From NCBI RefSeq assembly GCF_030323265.1, contig NZ_CP104992.1, positions 310,001-374,000 of the forward strand: a DNA stretch of 64,000 nucleotides, read 5' to 3'. The notes under the pieces were generated by a model that was not told the origin of the DNA, ran no database searches, and was given only the letters and a program-made list of their open reading frames with translations. Origin of the DNA: Terrirhizobium terrae. Its GTDB lineage: Bacteria > Pseudomonadota > Alphaproteobacteria > Rhizobiales > Rhizobiaceae. Numbering within the stretch: position 1 is the stretch's first letter; each line of letters begins with the position of its first letter. A program made the translations under genes and the position numbers. Positions 43,728 through 52,412 of this stretch are shown here, piece by piece.

Positions 43728-44981
43728 TCAATGCGCGACGGCGGCGGCCGCCGCTTCGTCGATCAGGCGGCCGGTGCGGAACCGGTCGAGCGTCAGGCCG
43801 GCGGCAAGGCGATGCGGCTCGCCCTTGGCGATCAGGTGGGCGAAGAGATTGGCCGAACCCGGCGTCGCCTTGAAACCGCCCGTCCCCCAGCCGCAGTTGA
43901 CGAACAGGCCCGGCACCGGCGTCACGCCCTGGATCGGCGAACGGTCCGGCGTGTTGTCGGTAATGCCACCCCACTGGCGCATCATCTTCACCCGACGGAA
44001 TATCGGGAACAGCTCGCAGATCGCATCCAGCGTATGGGTGATGATCTGCAGGCCACCGGTCTGGGAGTAGGAATTGTACTGGTCGGTGCCTGCGCCGATC
44101 ACGAGTTCGCCCTTGTCGGACTGCGAGATATAGGCATGCACGGTGTTGGACATGACCACGCAGGGGAAGATCGGCTTCAGCGGTTCTGACACCAGCGCCT
44201 GCAGCGGGTTGGAATGCAGCGGCACGCGCACGCCCGCCATTTCCATCACGACGGACGAATGACCGGCGGCCGAAACACCGATCTTCTTGGCGCCGATGAA
44301 GCCCTTGGATGTCTCTACACCCTGAACCTCGCCATTCGACCCGCGACGGATGCCGGTGACCTCGCAGTTCTGGATGATATGGACGCCGCGATCGGAGGCC
44401 GCGCGGGCATAGCCCCAGGCGACCGCATCATGACGCGCCGTGCCGCCGCGGCGCTGCAGGGCGGCACCGTTGACCGGGTAGCGGGCCGTCTTGGAAATAT
44501 CGAGAACCGGCACGAAATCCTTCGCCTGTTCCGGCGTCAGCCACTCATTGTCGATGCCGTAGAGACGGTTGGCGTTGATATGCCGCTTGAACGATTGCTG
44601 GTCATGCACGTTGTGCGACAGCATTATCGCGCCGCGCGGCGAATACATGGTGTTGTAGTTGAGATCCTGGCTGAGCCCTTCCCACAGTTTGAGGGAATGC
44701 TCGTAGATGTCCATGCTCTCTTCATAGAGATAGTTGGAGCGGATGATCGTCGTGTTGCGGCCGGTATTGCCACCGCCGAGCCAGCCTTTTTCGATCACCG
44801 CGATATTGGTGATGCCGTGTTCCTTGGCGAGATAGTAGGCGGCGCCGAGACCATGGCCGCCGGCGCCGACGATGATCACGTCATAGCTTGCGCGCGGCTC
44901 GGGCGAGACCCATTGCGCCTCCCAGCCCTTGTGAGCACGCATCGCCTCGCGAGCTATGGCGAAAACCGAATATTTGCGCAT
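43728..44981 (-). CDS. soxB: Sarcosine oxidase subunit beta
   Basis: A 417-residue flavoprotein subunit. The N-terminal FAD motif is IIVGAGGHGLGAAYYLA, followed by GGGNTGRNTTIIRSNYL. It carries FAD and the covalent FMN, and contains the sarcosine oxidation site. The C-terminal FAD contact is GLFVNCGWGTGGFKATPGS. It is the first gene of soxBDAG, preceded by GGAAGAGAGG. No glyA or purU partner is visible within the adjacent sequence. Confidence 0.95.
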   Translation of the reverse strand: MRKYSVFAIAREAMRAHKGWEAQWVSPEPRASYDVIIVGAGGHGLGAAYYLAKEHGITNIAVIEKGWLGGGNTGRNTTIIRSNYLYEESMDIYEHSLKLWEGLSQDLNYNTMYSPRGAIMLSHNVHDQQSFKRHINANRLYGIDNEWLTPEQAKDFVPVLDISKTARYPVNGAALQRRGGTARHDAVAWGYARAASDRGVHIIQNCEVTGIRRGSNGEVQGVETSKGFIGAKKIGVSAAGHSSVVMEMAGVRVPLHSNPLQALVSEPLKPIFPCVVMSNTVHAYISQSDKGELVIGAGTDQYNSYSQTGGLQIITHTLDAICELFPIFRRVKMMRQWGGITDNTPDRSPIQGVTPVPGLFVNCGWGTGGFKATPGSANLFAHLIAKGEPHRLAAGLTLDRFRTGRLIDEAAAAAVAH

Positions 44982-45151
44982 CGCGCCTCTCTTCCTTGCT
45001 CGATCCCGTACTCGGTGCCGTCATCAATCTCATGGACAGAAGCGACAGCGACCTTTGGGTAGTGCGATACCCATCGCAAATCAATATGCGCCGCAATGGC
45101 CACATTGCGACGCATCGGAAGTTTGTTTCGACACGGCTGATTTTGCTTGGG

Positions 45152-46126
45152 TCAGGCCCGGATCAGCACTTTGCCCTTGCGGCGGGGCTCCCCGGCTGCG
45201 GCGACGGCCTTTGCGACATCATCGAGAGAAAAGACTTCCGACACACCGAGTTTCACCTCGCCGCTCGCAACACCCTGGACGATCTCGCCGATAAGGCTCT
45301 TCATCCTTTCCGGTGCGATCGTCGGCCCGATCTTGGCCAGCCAGAAGCCTTTCACCACCGCCTGCTTGAAGATCATGTCGGAAGCGGAAATCTGCATCGG
45401 CTCGCCCGACATCAGGCCGAAGGAGACGAGCGTGCCCTTCTCGCCGAGCTGCGACAGGAGTTCGCCGGACGAGGCTCCGCCGACACCATCGACCGCAGCC
45501 TTGATCGCGGCACCGGCTGTTAGCTTGGCCACCTCATCCTTCCAGTCCGCCTGCGCGGTGGAAACGACATTCTCGATGCCGAGGCTTTTAAGCTCTGCAA
45601 CCGCATCGTCCCGCCGCACCAGATTGACGACATGAATACCGCGGCGTCTGGCAAACATGGCAAGAGCCACGCCGACCGCACCATTTGCCGCATTCTGGAT
45701 GATCCAGTCACCTTCGCCCGCCTCGACGAAATCCAGAAGCGCCAGCGCACTCAAAGGCATGGAGATGAGCTGTGCTGCGGCCTCGTCGGGAATGACATCC
45801 GGCAGCGGCACGGCGCGCGCTGCGTCCGCGATATAATAGTCGGACCAAGTCCCCTGCCCAGGCACCGCGACGCGCTGACCGGTCTTCAGATGCGAAACGC
45901 CCTCGCCAAGAGCATCGACGACACCCATCGCTTCCGTGCCCGCGACCGCCGGAAGGTCGGGCTTTACGCCATACTGGCCGGCGACCGTCAGAAGGTCGTG
46001 GTTATGGATTGCCGACATGCCCATCCTGATCCGCACCTTGCCCGGTCCCGGTTCGGGCATCGGCCGATCCGTGATGGCAATCACCTCGGCGGGGTTGCCG
46101 AATCTGGAATAGATAGCGCTGCGCAT
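45152..46126 (-). CDS. Zinc-type alcohol dehydrogenase-like / NADPH:quinone reductase
   Basis: A 324-residue medium-chain dehydrogenase/reductase. The N-terminal GroES-like fold is present (PGPGKVRIRMGMSAIHNHDL), but the catalytic and structural zinc cysteines are missing, which points to the quinone oxidoreductase / enoyl reductase branch. The cofactor motif is NAANGAVGVALAMFA. The start at 46126 is supported by AGGAGAG and replaces a longer frame. Substrate unknown; it stands alone, divergent from rpsU. Confidence 0.85.
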   Translation of the reverse strand: MRSAIYSRFGNPAEVIAITDRPMPEPGPGKVRIRMGMSAIHNHDLLTVAGQYGVKPDLPAVAGTEAMGVVDALGEGVSHLKTGQRVAVPGQGTWSDYYIADAARAVPLPDVIPDEAAAQLISMPLSALALLDFVEAGEGDWIIQNAANGAVGVALAMFARRRGIHVVNLVRRDDAVAELKSLGIENVVSTAQADWKDEVAKLTAGAAIKAAVDGVGGASSGELLSQLGEKGTLVSFGLMSGEPMQISASDMIFKQAVVKGFWLAKIGPTIAPERMKSLIGEIVQGVASGEVKLGVSEVFSLDDVAKAVAAAGEPRRKGKVLIRA

Positions 46127-46433
46127 GAAGCTCTCCTGCAGTAATCCAATGGTCCGAATATGATCGTTGAACCGCTCCATACTGGCTTTGGAAAGCAAGC
46201 GGAGACAGCAAGGATCTATCTTCGGCTCATATAGATGCCACGCGGCGCGCGAACACCCGTCTTGCCGACGCAACCATTTTTCGCGTTAACCACCAAAGCG
46301 CATCTGGACTTCGGCGGACTCATCTGCTATCTGCCTCAACCAATCGCACGGCCTTTCGCCGGGCATCAGTATTCTTTCGCCTCGAATCCGGTGGTTCCCA
46401 GGCGAGCAACAAACCAAAGGAACGGGATTTCAC
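46127..46433. other. Intergenic region between divergent genes
   Basis: About 307 bases separate the quinone-reductase-like gene (minus) and rpsU (plus). It must hold both promoters. I cannot assign -35/-10 boxes with confidence, and I see no small gene or strong hairpin. Confidence 0.5.
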
Positions 46434-46664
46434 GTGCAGGTACTTGTCCGCGACAATAATGTTGACCAGGCTCTCCGCGCTCTCAAGAAGAAGATGCAGC
46501 GCGAAGGCATTTTCCGCGAAATGAAGATGCGCGACTACTACGAAAAGCCGTCGCAGAAGCGTGCTCGCGAAAAGGCTGAAGCTGTTCGTCGCGTCCGCAA
46601 GCTGGCTCGCAAGCGCATGCAGCGCGAAGGCCTGCTTCCGTCGACTCCGCGCCCTGCTCGTTGA
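46434..46664 (+). CDS. rpsU: 30S ribosomal protein S21
   Basis: A 76-residue basic ribosomal protein that sits near the 3' end of 16S rRNA and aids initiation. The family signature [24 protein letters not shown] (positions about 10-33) is intact, followed by the Arg/Lys-rich tail. The start is GTG 46434, with AAGGAACGGG upstream; there is no in-frame ATG near it. A hairpin terminator follows 37 bases downstream, so it is monocistronic. Confidence 0.96.
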   Translation: MQVLVRDNNVDQALRALKKKMQREGIFREMKMRDYYEKPSQKRAREKAEAVRRVRKLARKRMQREGLLPSTPRPAR

Positions 46665-46700
46665 TCGGCCGTCTTTTCGACGTTTTTATGTGATTATGGA

Positions 46701-46731
46701 GCGGGGGCGACTTGGGCGCCGCCGCTTTTTT
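46701..46731 (+). terminator. Rho-independent terminator after rpsU
   Basis: A GC-rich stem (GCGGGGGCG, 46701-46709, with the arm ending at 46725; one mismatch) is followed by TTTTTT. It lies 37 bases beyond the rpsU stop. Confidence 0.8.
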
Positions 46732-46787
46732 AATTTCAAACGGTCCGCAAATGGCCGTTTCAATGCTGGGACGAGGAATCGCGCCTG

Positions 46788-47680
46788 ATGGCCGCAAAGA
46801 CTGCCGCTGTGACTGATGTGTACCGCAATTCCGGCATCTCGCTGATTGCTTCCCTCCCTCGGCAAAGATCTTCTTGCCTGCCGCCATGCTCGGCATGATG
46901 ACCCTGGCGGGATGTGCCACGGGCCCCACGACCACCGACCTCATCCGCGTCGATCGTGCCCAGGGTTCGGAAGAAAACATCGCCTCCCTGTCTTCCGTCA
47001 TCAACGCCAATCCGCAGGATCCGGAAGGCTATAACAGCCGTGGATCGGCTTACGGCCGCGCCGGCGAGTTCAAGCGCGCAGTGGACGATTTCAATCGCGC
47101 TCTCCAGCTGAACCCGCAATTCTACCAGGCCTATGCGAACCGCGCGCTGGTCTATCGCAACATGGGGCGGCCGGCCGACGCAGCGAATGACTATAATCGC
47201 GCGCTTCAGCTGAACCCGAACTACGACGTCGCCTATATCGGCCGCGGCAACATCTACCGCCAGGCAGGCCGCAACGATGAAGCCTTCAACGACTTCAACA
47301 AGGCAATTCAGCTCGATACCACGGACGGTCGCGCCTATCATAATCGTGGCCTGATTTATCAGGTCCGTGGCCAGCACGCCCAGGCGATCGAGGATTTCTC
47401 TAAGGCGATCTCGCTCTCGTCCGGCTCGCCGGAGCCCTATAACGGCCGCGGCATTTCCTATGTCGCGTTGAACGACGACGACAACGCCTTCGCCGATTTC
47501 AATCACGCGATCGAATTGAACGACAAGCTGGCGGAATCCTGGGCCAACCAGGCGCTGGTCTACGAGCGCCGCGGCGATCGCGCCCGCGCCTACAAGTCCT
47601 ATTCCCACGCGGTACGGCTTGATCCGAATTACAAGCCTGCCGTGGAAGGTGCCGCCCGCACCCGCGGCGGCAACAGCTGA
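46788..47680 (+). CDS. TPR-repeat lipoprotein (frameshifted in this sequence)
   Basis: About 297 residues after correction. The N-terminus MAAKTAAVTDVYRNSGISLI starts at ATG 46788. The lipoprotein part (PAAMLGMMTLAGCATG, lipobox LAGC) is in the next frame. One missing C in the C3 run at 46856-46858 accounts for the shift. Five to six tetratricopeptide repeats follow, with recurrent NRALQLNPxxxxAYxNRG units. It is similar in layout to NlpI-like outer-membrane TPR lipoproteins that scaffold envelope complexes. A terminator follows. Confidence 0.82.
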
Positions 47681-47687
47681 TCGACAC

Positions 47688-47715
47688 AAGGCCCGCCCAT
47701 CCGGCGGGCCTTTTC
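47688..47715 (+). terminator. Rho-independent terminator after the TPR lipoprotein gene
   Basis: A 10-bp perfect stem (AAGGCCCGCC, 47688-47697, with 47703-47712) has a 5-base loop and runs into TTTTC. It lies 7 bases past the stop codon. Confidence 0.85.
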
Positions 47716-47780
47716 TTTTCAGACCTCAGCCGCAGATCGCGGTAGCTTCTCTCTCGTAGAGCATCGGAGGTATCTCGCCC

Positions 47781-48848
47781 ATGTCACGCAGCATCACCGT
47801 CATCGGTGGCGGCATTATCGGCGCCTCCATCGCCTGGCATCTCACGACAGCCGGCGCAAAGGTGCGCCTCGTCTGCGAGACGACGGGTGGCGTCGCCACG
47901 CCGAATTCCTTTGCCTGGATCAATGCCAGCTGGGGCAATCCGCACGACTATTTCAAGCTGCGCATGCGCGCGATCGCCGAATGGTCTAGGCTGAAGGGCG
48001 AGGTACCGGATCTTCCCCTCTCCTTCCGGGGCGGCATATGCTGGGACATGCCGGAAGATGACCTCATCGCCTATGCGGAAAACCATGCCGCATGGGGCTA
48101 TGACATAAATCGGATCGACGCAGCCGCGATCAGCGCCCGAGAACCAGCCCTCGCCGCCGTTCCAGCTCTGGCGCTTGACGTTCCGGTCGAGGGCGTAGCC
48201 GAACCGCAAGAGACAGCTGAGATGCTGATCGCCGATGCCAAGCGCCGCGGTATGGAGCTGGTGGAGAATGTCCATGTCACCGGTCTGCGCAAGGACGAGG
48301 CCGGGCGGATCATTTCGATCGCTACGGATCATGGGGAATGGCCAGCAGAGGAAGTCGTGCTGGCCGCAGGCGCGGCGACCGCAGAGCTCGCGGCAACCAT
48401 CGGCGTCGATGTGCCTCTCGAAACGCCACCGGGCCTGCTGGTTCATTCAAAGCCCGCCGCGCCCCTGATCAACGGGCTCGTCATCGCCCCGGAACTTCAT
48501 CTGCGCCAGACGGCGGAAGGCCGGCTCGTTGCAGGCACCGATTTCGGCGGCATGGATCCAGGGACCGATCCCGATGGCGCCGCCGAAGAGCTCTTCGCCA
48601 AGGTGAAGGCCTTCGTCAGGGATGGCGAAAGCCTGGAGATGGATTTCTACACGATTGGCTATCGCCCGACGCCGGAGGACGGGTTTCCGATCGTCGGCCG
48701 GGCGGATGGCGTGGAAGGCCTCTACCTTGCCGTCACCCATTCGGGCATCACGCTTGCGCCCGCACTCGGCCTTTTCGCCGCCCGGGAAATCCTGGACGGC
48801 GAAAGAGAGCCGCTACTTGCGCCCTACAGGCTGTCACGCTTCGAGTGA
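47781..48848 (+). CDS. FAD-dependent oxidoreductase (D-amino acid oxidase family)
   Basis: A 355-residue flavoprotein of the DAO superfamily. The dinucleotide motif at the N-terminus is TVIGGGIIGASIAWHL, and the C-terminal FAD contact is YLAVTHSGITLAPALG. RPTPEDGFPIVGRADG is the usual segment ahead of it. It probably oxidises an amine or amino acid; substrate unknown. GGAGG precedes the ATG. It is convergent with the luciferase-like gene, 6 bases apart. Confidence 0.88.
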   Translation: MSRSITVIGGGIIGASIAWHLTTAGAKVRLVCETTGGVATPNSFAWINASWGNPHDYFKLRMRAIAEWSRLKGEVPDLPLSFRGGICWDMPEDDLIAYAENHAAWGYDINRIDAAAISAREPALAAVPALALDVPVEGVAEPQETAEMLIADAKRRGMELVENVHVTGLRKDEAGRIISIATDHGEWPAEEVVLAAGAATAELAATIGVDVPLETPPGLLVHSKPAAPLINGLVIAPELHLRQTAEGRLVAGTDFGGMDPGTDPDGAAEELFAKVKAFVRDGESLEMDFYTIGYRPTPEDGFPIVGRADGVEGLYLAVTHSGITLAPALGLFAAREILDGEREPLLAPYRLSRFE

Positions 48849-48854
48849 TCCTGT

Positions 48855-49877
48855 TCAGCGCCAGCCGAGCGCCGGCGCGACATGCTTTAGGATCGACTCG
48901 ATGACATGGGCATTGTATTCGACGCCCAGCTGGTTCGGCACGGTCAGAAGCAGCGTATCGGCCTCGGCAATCGCCTCGTCCTCGCGCAGCTGCTCGATCA
49001 GCACGTCCGGCTCCGCCGCATAGGAACGGCCGAAGATCGCCCGCGTGTTCTCGTCGATGAAGCCGATGGAATCATCCTCCTTGCCGCCGCGGCCGAAATA
49101 GGCGCGGTCGCGATCGTCCACCAGAGCAAAGATCGAGCGGCTGACCGAGACGCGCGGCTCGCGCTCGTGACCGGCCTCCTTCCAGGCCTCGCGATAGGCG
49201 CGGATCTGCTTGGCCTGCTGGATGTGGAAGGCCTCGCCGGTCTCGTCATCCTTCAGGGTCGAGCTCTGCAGGTTCATGCCCTTCTGCGCTGCCCAGACGG
49301 CGGTCGCATTGGAACCGGCACCCCACCAGATGCGCTCCCTCAGACCTTCCGAATGCGGCTCCAGCCGCAGGAGGCCGGGCGGGTTGGGGAACATCGGCCG
49401 CGGATTGGGCTTGGCAAAGCCCTGCCCCTTCAGCACATCGAGAAAGACCTCCGCATGGCGGCGGCCCATGTCGGCATCGCTCTGGCCCTCGCCCGGCTCG
49501 TAGCCGAAATAGCGCCAGCCATCGATCACCTGTTCCGGAGAGCCGCGACTGATGCCGAGCTGCAGGCGCCCTTGCGAAATCAGGTCGGCAGAACCTGCAT
49601 CCTCCGCCATGTAGAGCGGGTTCTCGTAGCGCATGTCGATGACGCCGGTGCCGATCTCGATCTTCGAGGTCCTGGCGCCGACGGCCGCCAGAAGCGGGAA
49701 CGGCGAAGCAAGCTGCCGGGCGAAATGGTGGACGCGGAAATAGGCACCATCGGCGCCGAGCTCTTCGGCCGCGACGGCAAGGTCGATCGACTGCAGCAGC
49801 ACGTCACCGGCCGAGCGAGCTTGCGACTGCGGCGACGGCGTCCAATGGCCGAAAGAGAGAAAACCGATCTTCTTCAT
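48855..49877 (-). CDS. LLM-class flavin-dependent oxidoreductase
   Basis: A 340-residue luciferase-like monooxygenase fold protein. It begins IGFLSFGHWTPSP and contains ADGAYFRVHHFARQ, a strand-4 segment IEIGTGVIDMRYENP and GRLQLGISRGSP, typical of the group. It uses FMNH2 supplied by a reductase to oxidise an unknown substrate. CTGGAG precedes the ATG. No reductase partner is adjacent. Confidence 0.88.
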   Translation of the reverse strand: MKKIGFLSFGHWTPSPQSQARSAGDVLLQSIDLAVAAEELGADGAYFRVHHFARQLASPFPLLAAVGARTSKIEIGTGVIDMRYENPLYMAEDAGSADLISQGRLQLGISRGSPEQVIDGWRYFGYEPGEGQSDADMGRRHAEVFLDVLKGQGFAKPNPRPMFPNPPGLLRLEPHSEGLRERIWWGAGSNATAVWAAQKGMNLQSSTLKDDETGEAFHIQQAKQIRAYREAWKEAGHEREPRVSVSRSIFALVDDRDRAYFGRGGKEDDSIGFIDENTRAIFGRSYAAEPDVLIEQLREDEAIAEADTLLLTVPNQLGVEYNAHVIESILKHVAPALGWR

Positions 49878-50033
49878 GGGATCACTCCAGACACGTGGAA
49901 AGTATGTTGCCCGTTACATGGCATGTCCACGCGCCATCCGTTAGTCCCCGGATGAAGACGGATTGTTTGGGAATGTTGAACGAAAGAGGTCCGGCGTTAT
50001 CAAAACATGCGTCGATTGGTGACGCCGCCGGCT

Positions 50034-50759
50034 TCAGATATAGAGCGGCGCCATCTTTCTCCAGGCGCTGCCGCGATGCGCCCGCCCGTCCCATACATGG
50101 ACCTGATGGCCGATCCCTTTCGTCGCAAGGACACCGCTCAGGTGGCGGTTGTTGTCGAGAAACGGATCTTCGCCACCGATCGCCAGAACGATATCCATCC
50201 TCCGCAGCTGCTCAAGCTGCCATTCGCAGAGAAGGCCGGGCAGGAAGTGAGACGGCGTGTGGAAATACACCCGCTCGTCATAATAGCTCTCGAAGAGGTC
50301 GCCGAAGCTCTCGACCTTCAGCGTCAGATCGTACCGGCCTGAAAAAGCGACCAGCTTCCTGAACAGATGGGGGTGGCGGAAAGCGAGGCTCGCGGCCTGG
50401 AAGGCGCCAAGGCTGCAGCCATGGACGATCGTGCAGTCATGGGAGTTCTTCGCCGCCATCAGGGGCAGAACCTCGTTGAGGATATACTCTTCGAAATCCG
50501 CATGTCGCCCGATGCGGGCCGCCGGCTCCTGCCGGCCGTAGAAGGTTTCGCCGGCAAGGCCTTCGACACAATAAAGCTGGAGATGACCGGCCTCGATCTT
50601 GTCGGAAAGGCTGGCAACGATCCCGAGCTGCTCGTATTCGAAGAACCGGCCGTCGCGAGTGGGAAACATCAGCACTTTTGCGCCGGCATGGCCAAAGATC
50701 AGGAGTTCCATCTCGCGATGGAGCCGCGGACTGTACCAGCGCAAATATTCGCGGTTCAT
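50034..50759 (-). CDS. Esterase (COG4947-like alpha/beta hydrolase)
   Basis: A 241-residue alpha/beta hydrolase. It starts MNREYLRWYSPRLHREMELL and has the nucleophile elbow HGCSLGAFQAAS (GxSxG), an acid in GGEDPFLDNN and a late His in VWDGRAHRG. It belongs to a small esterase family of unknown substrate. Its ATG overlaps the stop of the acetyl-xylan-esterase-like gene by four bases, so the two are translationally coupled. Confidence 0.82.
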   Translation of the reverse strand: MNREYLRWYSPRLHREMELLIFGHAGAKVLMFPTRDGRFFEYEQLGIVASLSDKIEAGHLQLYCVEGLAGETFYGRQEPAARIGRHADFEEYILNEVLPLMAAKNSHDCTIVHGCSLGAFQAASLAFRHPHLFRKLVAFSGRYDLTLKVESFGDLFESYYDERVYFHTPSHFLPGLLCEWQLEQLRRMDIVLAIGGEDPFLDNNRHLSGVLATKGIGHQVHVWDGRAHRGSAWRKMAPLYI

Positions 50760-51721
50760 GGCACCTTGAAAAACTGTCCGACCCGGTCGCGCAGGTCCCC
50801 CTCTTGCGACGCCTGCTGAGGATAGTCGAAATGTCCGGCATCCAGGATGAATTTTTCATTATATTTTGCGGGCGCAAGTGCATTGGCCACCGCGAACTGG
50901 CAGGGCGGCGCCACGGCCGGATCGAACAGCGCGACGCTCATCAGCATCGGCACCTTTATGTGCCGGGCAGCGACTGCAGAATCATGAAGCCTCAGTGTCG
51001 GCAGGGCATTTCCATGCTGCGCCTGGTATGCCTGGACCGATGCGGCGCTGCCGATACTCGGCAGTGTCAGCCTCAGTTCCTGATGGCCGAATGTCGGCAG
51101 CGACAGATGTCCCCGATCGATGCGGTCGTCCCACGGGATCGCCAGCCCGCCGATCCCGCCGCCGAAGCTGACGCCGCTATAGCCGATCCGGCCAGCGATC
51201 CGGGGATAGAGCAGTTCCAGCACGCTGACGGCAACCCACAGGTCCTCGACGCAGCCGCCGATGATGTAGCGTTCCGGCTTGTCGATATCGTGCAGGACAT
51301 GCCAGACGGCCTCGGTCGAGATCGGCGGCCGCGCACTGCGCGACATGCCGCGAAAGCAGAGGAAGAGCACAGCCGTCTCCTCGACGGGAATATCGAAATT
51401 GGGAGCGTCCCGCCCGCCATAACCATGCCCGACGACGAGGCCGCGCCTGATCTCCCCCACCTTCGGCAGAAGCAGCCAGCCGCCGATCGGAAAGTCATCC
51501 GTCGACCGATAGGCCACGTTGAAGACCTGCCACTTGGGGTGACGCAGCGGGTTCCGGTCGAGCTTCGGCACCGGATCGACGGAAAGCGCGCGCCGATAGC
51601 GCCCCTGCCAGAAGACATCGAAGCCATCAGGCGCCTCGGGCGGCACGACAGCCTCGAGCTTGGCAAGATCCATGCCGTAGGTGGGATCGAAGTCGAAAGG
51701 GTGGGAGATCGGATTGGTCAT
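50756..51721 (-). CDS. Acetyl xylan esterase / cephalosporin-C deacetylase family protein
   Basis: A 321-residue CE7-type alpha/beta hydrolase. It has the oxyanion segment RRGLVVGHGYGGRD, the nucleophile elbow YSGVSFGGGIGG and a C-terminal His in LDAGHFDYP. The conserved N-terminal feature DGFDVFWQGRYRRAL is present. It likely removes acetyl groups from small carbohydrates or related esters. Its stop overlaps the ATG of the COG4947-like esterase (50756-50759). Confidence 0.88.
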   Translation of the reverse strand: MTNPISHPFDFDPTYGMDLAKLEAVVPPEAPDGFDVFWQGRYRRALSVDPVPKLDRNPLRHPKWQVFNVAYRSTDDFPIGGWLLLPKVGEIRRGLVVGHGYGGRDAPNFDIPVEETAVLFLCFRGMSRSARPPISTEAVWHVLHDIDKPERYIIGGCVEDLWVAVSVLELLYPRIAGRIGYSGVSFGGGIGGLAIPWDDRIDRGHLSLPTFGHQELRLTLPSIGSAASVQAYQAQHGNALPTLRLHDSAVAARHIKVPMLMSVALFDPAVAPPCQFAVANALAPAKYNEKFILDAGHFDYPQQASQEGDLRDRVGQFFKVP

Positions 51722-51770
51722 GGAATGACAACTCTGAACACGAAGCCCGATCTTTTAACACCAGCTACGT

Positions 51771-52091
51771 TCATGGCTTAAGGAAACGGATCAGGCTGCG
51801 CATGTGAATCACGGGGAGCACCAATACGCCCTCCTCGAAAATCTCGTACAGGACGACATGGCGAGCGTGACCGTGCCGTCTGACACCATCACCGAATTCC
51901 AAAGCCGGGCGCCCCATATGTGGGTTCTCAGCCAGCAGTTCGAAACAACGCGTCAACTCGTCATTGTAACGCCGTGCCTGCGGCACGCCGAACGTTTCTA
52001 TTCCGTAGCGAATGATTTTGACGACGTCCGCCTCGGCTCTCGCAGTGAGCCGGTATCTAGGCAAGCCTGGGCTTTCTTGTGTCGGCAGCAC
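51771..52091 (-). CDS. parE: ParE/RelE superfamily toxin
   Basis: A small toxin of 97-106 residues. It has the family N-terminus RYRLTARAEADVVKIIRYG, the core segment FELLAENPHMGRP and the C-terminal strand VLVLPVIHMRSL. The start is not ATG: GTG 52091 and TTG 52064 are both in frame and both overlap the antitoxin end. Family members poison DNA gyrase or cleave mRNA. The antitoxin gene lies directly upstream on the same strand. Confidence 0.85.
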   Translation of the reverse strand: MLPTQESPGLPRYRLTARAEADVVKIIRYGIETFGVPQARRYNDELTRCFELLAENPHMGRPALEFGDGVRRHGHARHVVLYEIFEEGVLVLPVIHMRSLIRFLKP

Positions 52092-52323
52092 GTTGCGCTT
52101 CGGCGAACAACTCGTTCATGGTCTTGGTGCCGATACCGCTGGCCCTGGAGGTTCGGACAAGCAACTGGACCTCTTCGAGTGACAGTTCCTCGCCCTGTGC
52201 GATCCGCTCCTGCGTGACGAGGTCGGCCATATAGTCGCCGGCACTCGCATAGCCGCCTTTGAGAACTTGCTCCTCGAGCCAGTCCTGGACATCGTCTGAA
52301 AGCGGAACCGTAATGCTTGCCAT
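52057..52323 (-). CDS. parD: ParD-type antitoxin
   Basis: An 88-residue protein with the ribbon-helix-helix N-terminus SITVPLSDDVQDWLEEQV and the GYASAGDYMADLV helix typical of ParD/CopG antitoxins. The C-terminal helix (GTKTMNELFAEAQ) would bind and neutralise ParE. I chose ATG 52323, six bases after AGGAG, rather than ATG 52329, which is too close to it. The pair is downstream of the pnt operon but separated by a terminator, so it has its own promoter. Confidence 0.87.
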   Translation of the reverse strand: MASITVPLSDDVQDWLEEQVLKGGYASAGDYMADLVTQERIAQGEELSLEEVQLLVRTSRASGIGTKTMNELFAEAQRAADTRKPRLA

Positions 52324-52366
52324 GGTCATCTCCTGACAACTGCACTATCGCATGATCCTATTTCAT

Positions 52367-52392
52367 AAAAAAGCCCGGCATTGCCGGGCTTT
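52367..52392 (-). terminator. Rho-independent terminator of the pnt operon
   Basis: A 10-bp perfect stem (AAAGCCCGGC, 52370-52379, with 52383-52392) has a 3-base loop. On the minus strand it runs into TTTT. It lies 20 bases past the pntB stop. Confidence 0.85.
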
Positions 52393-52412
52393 CTCAGTCG
52401 CATCCTGAAGGT

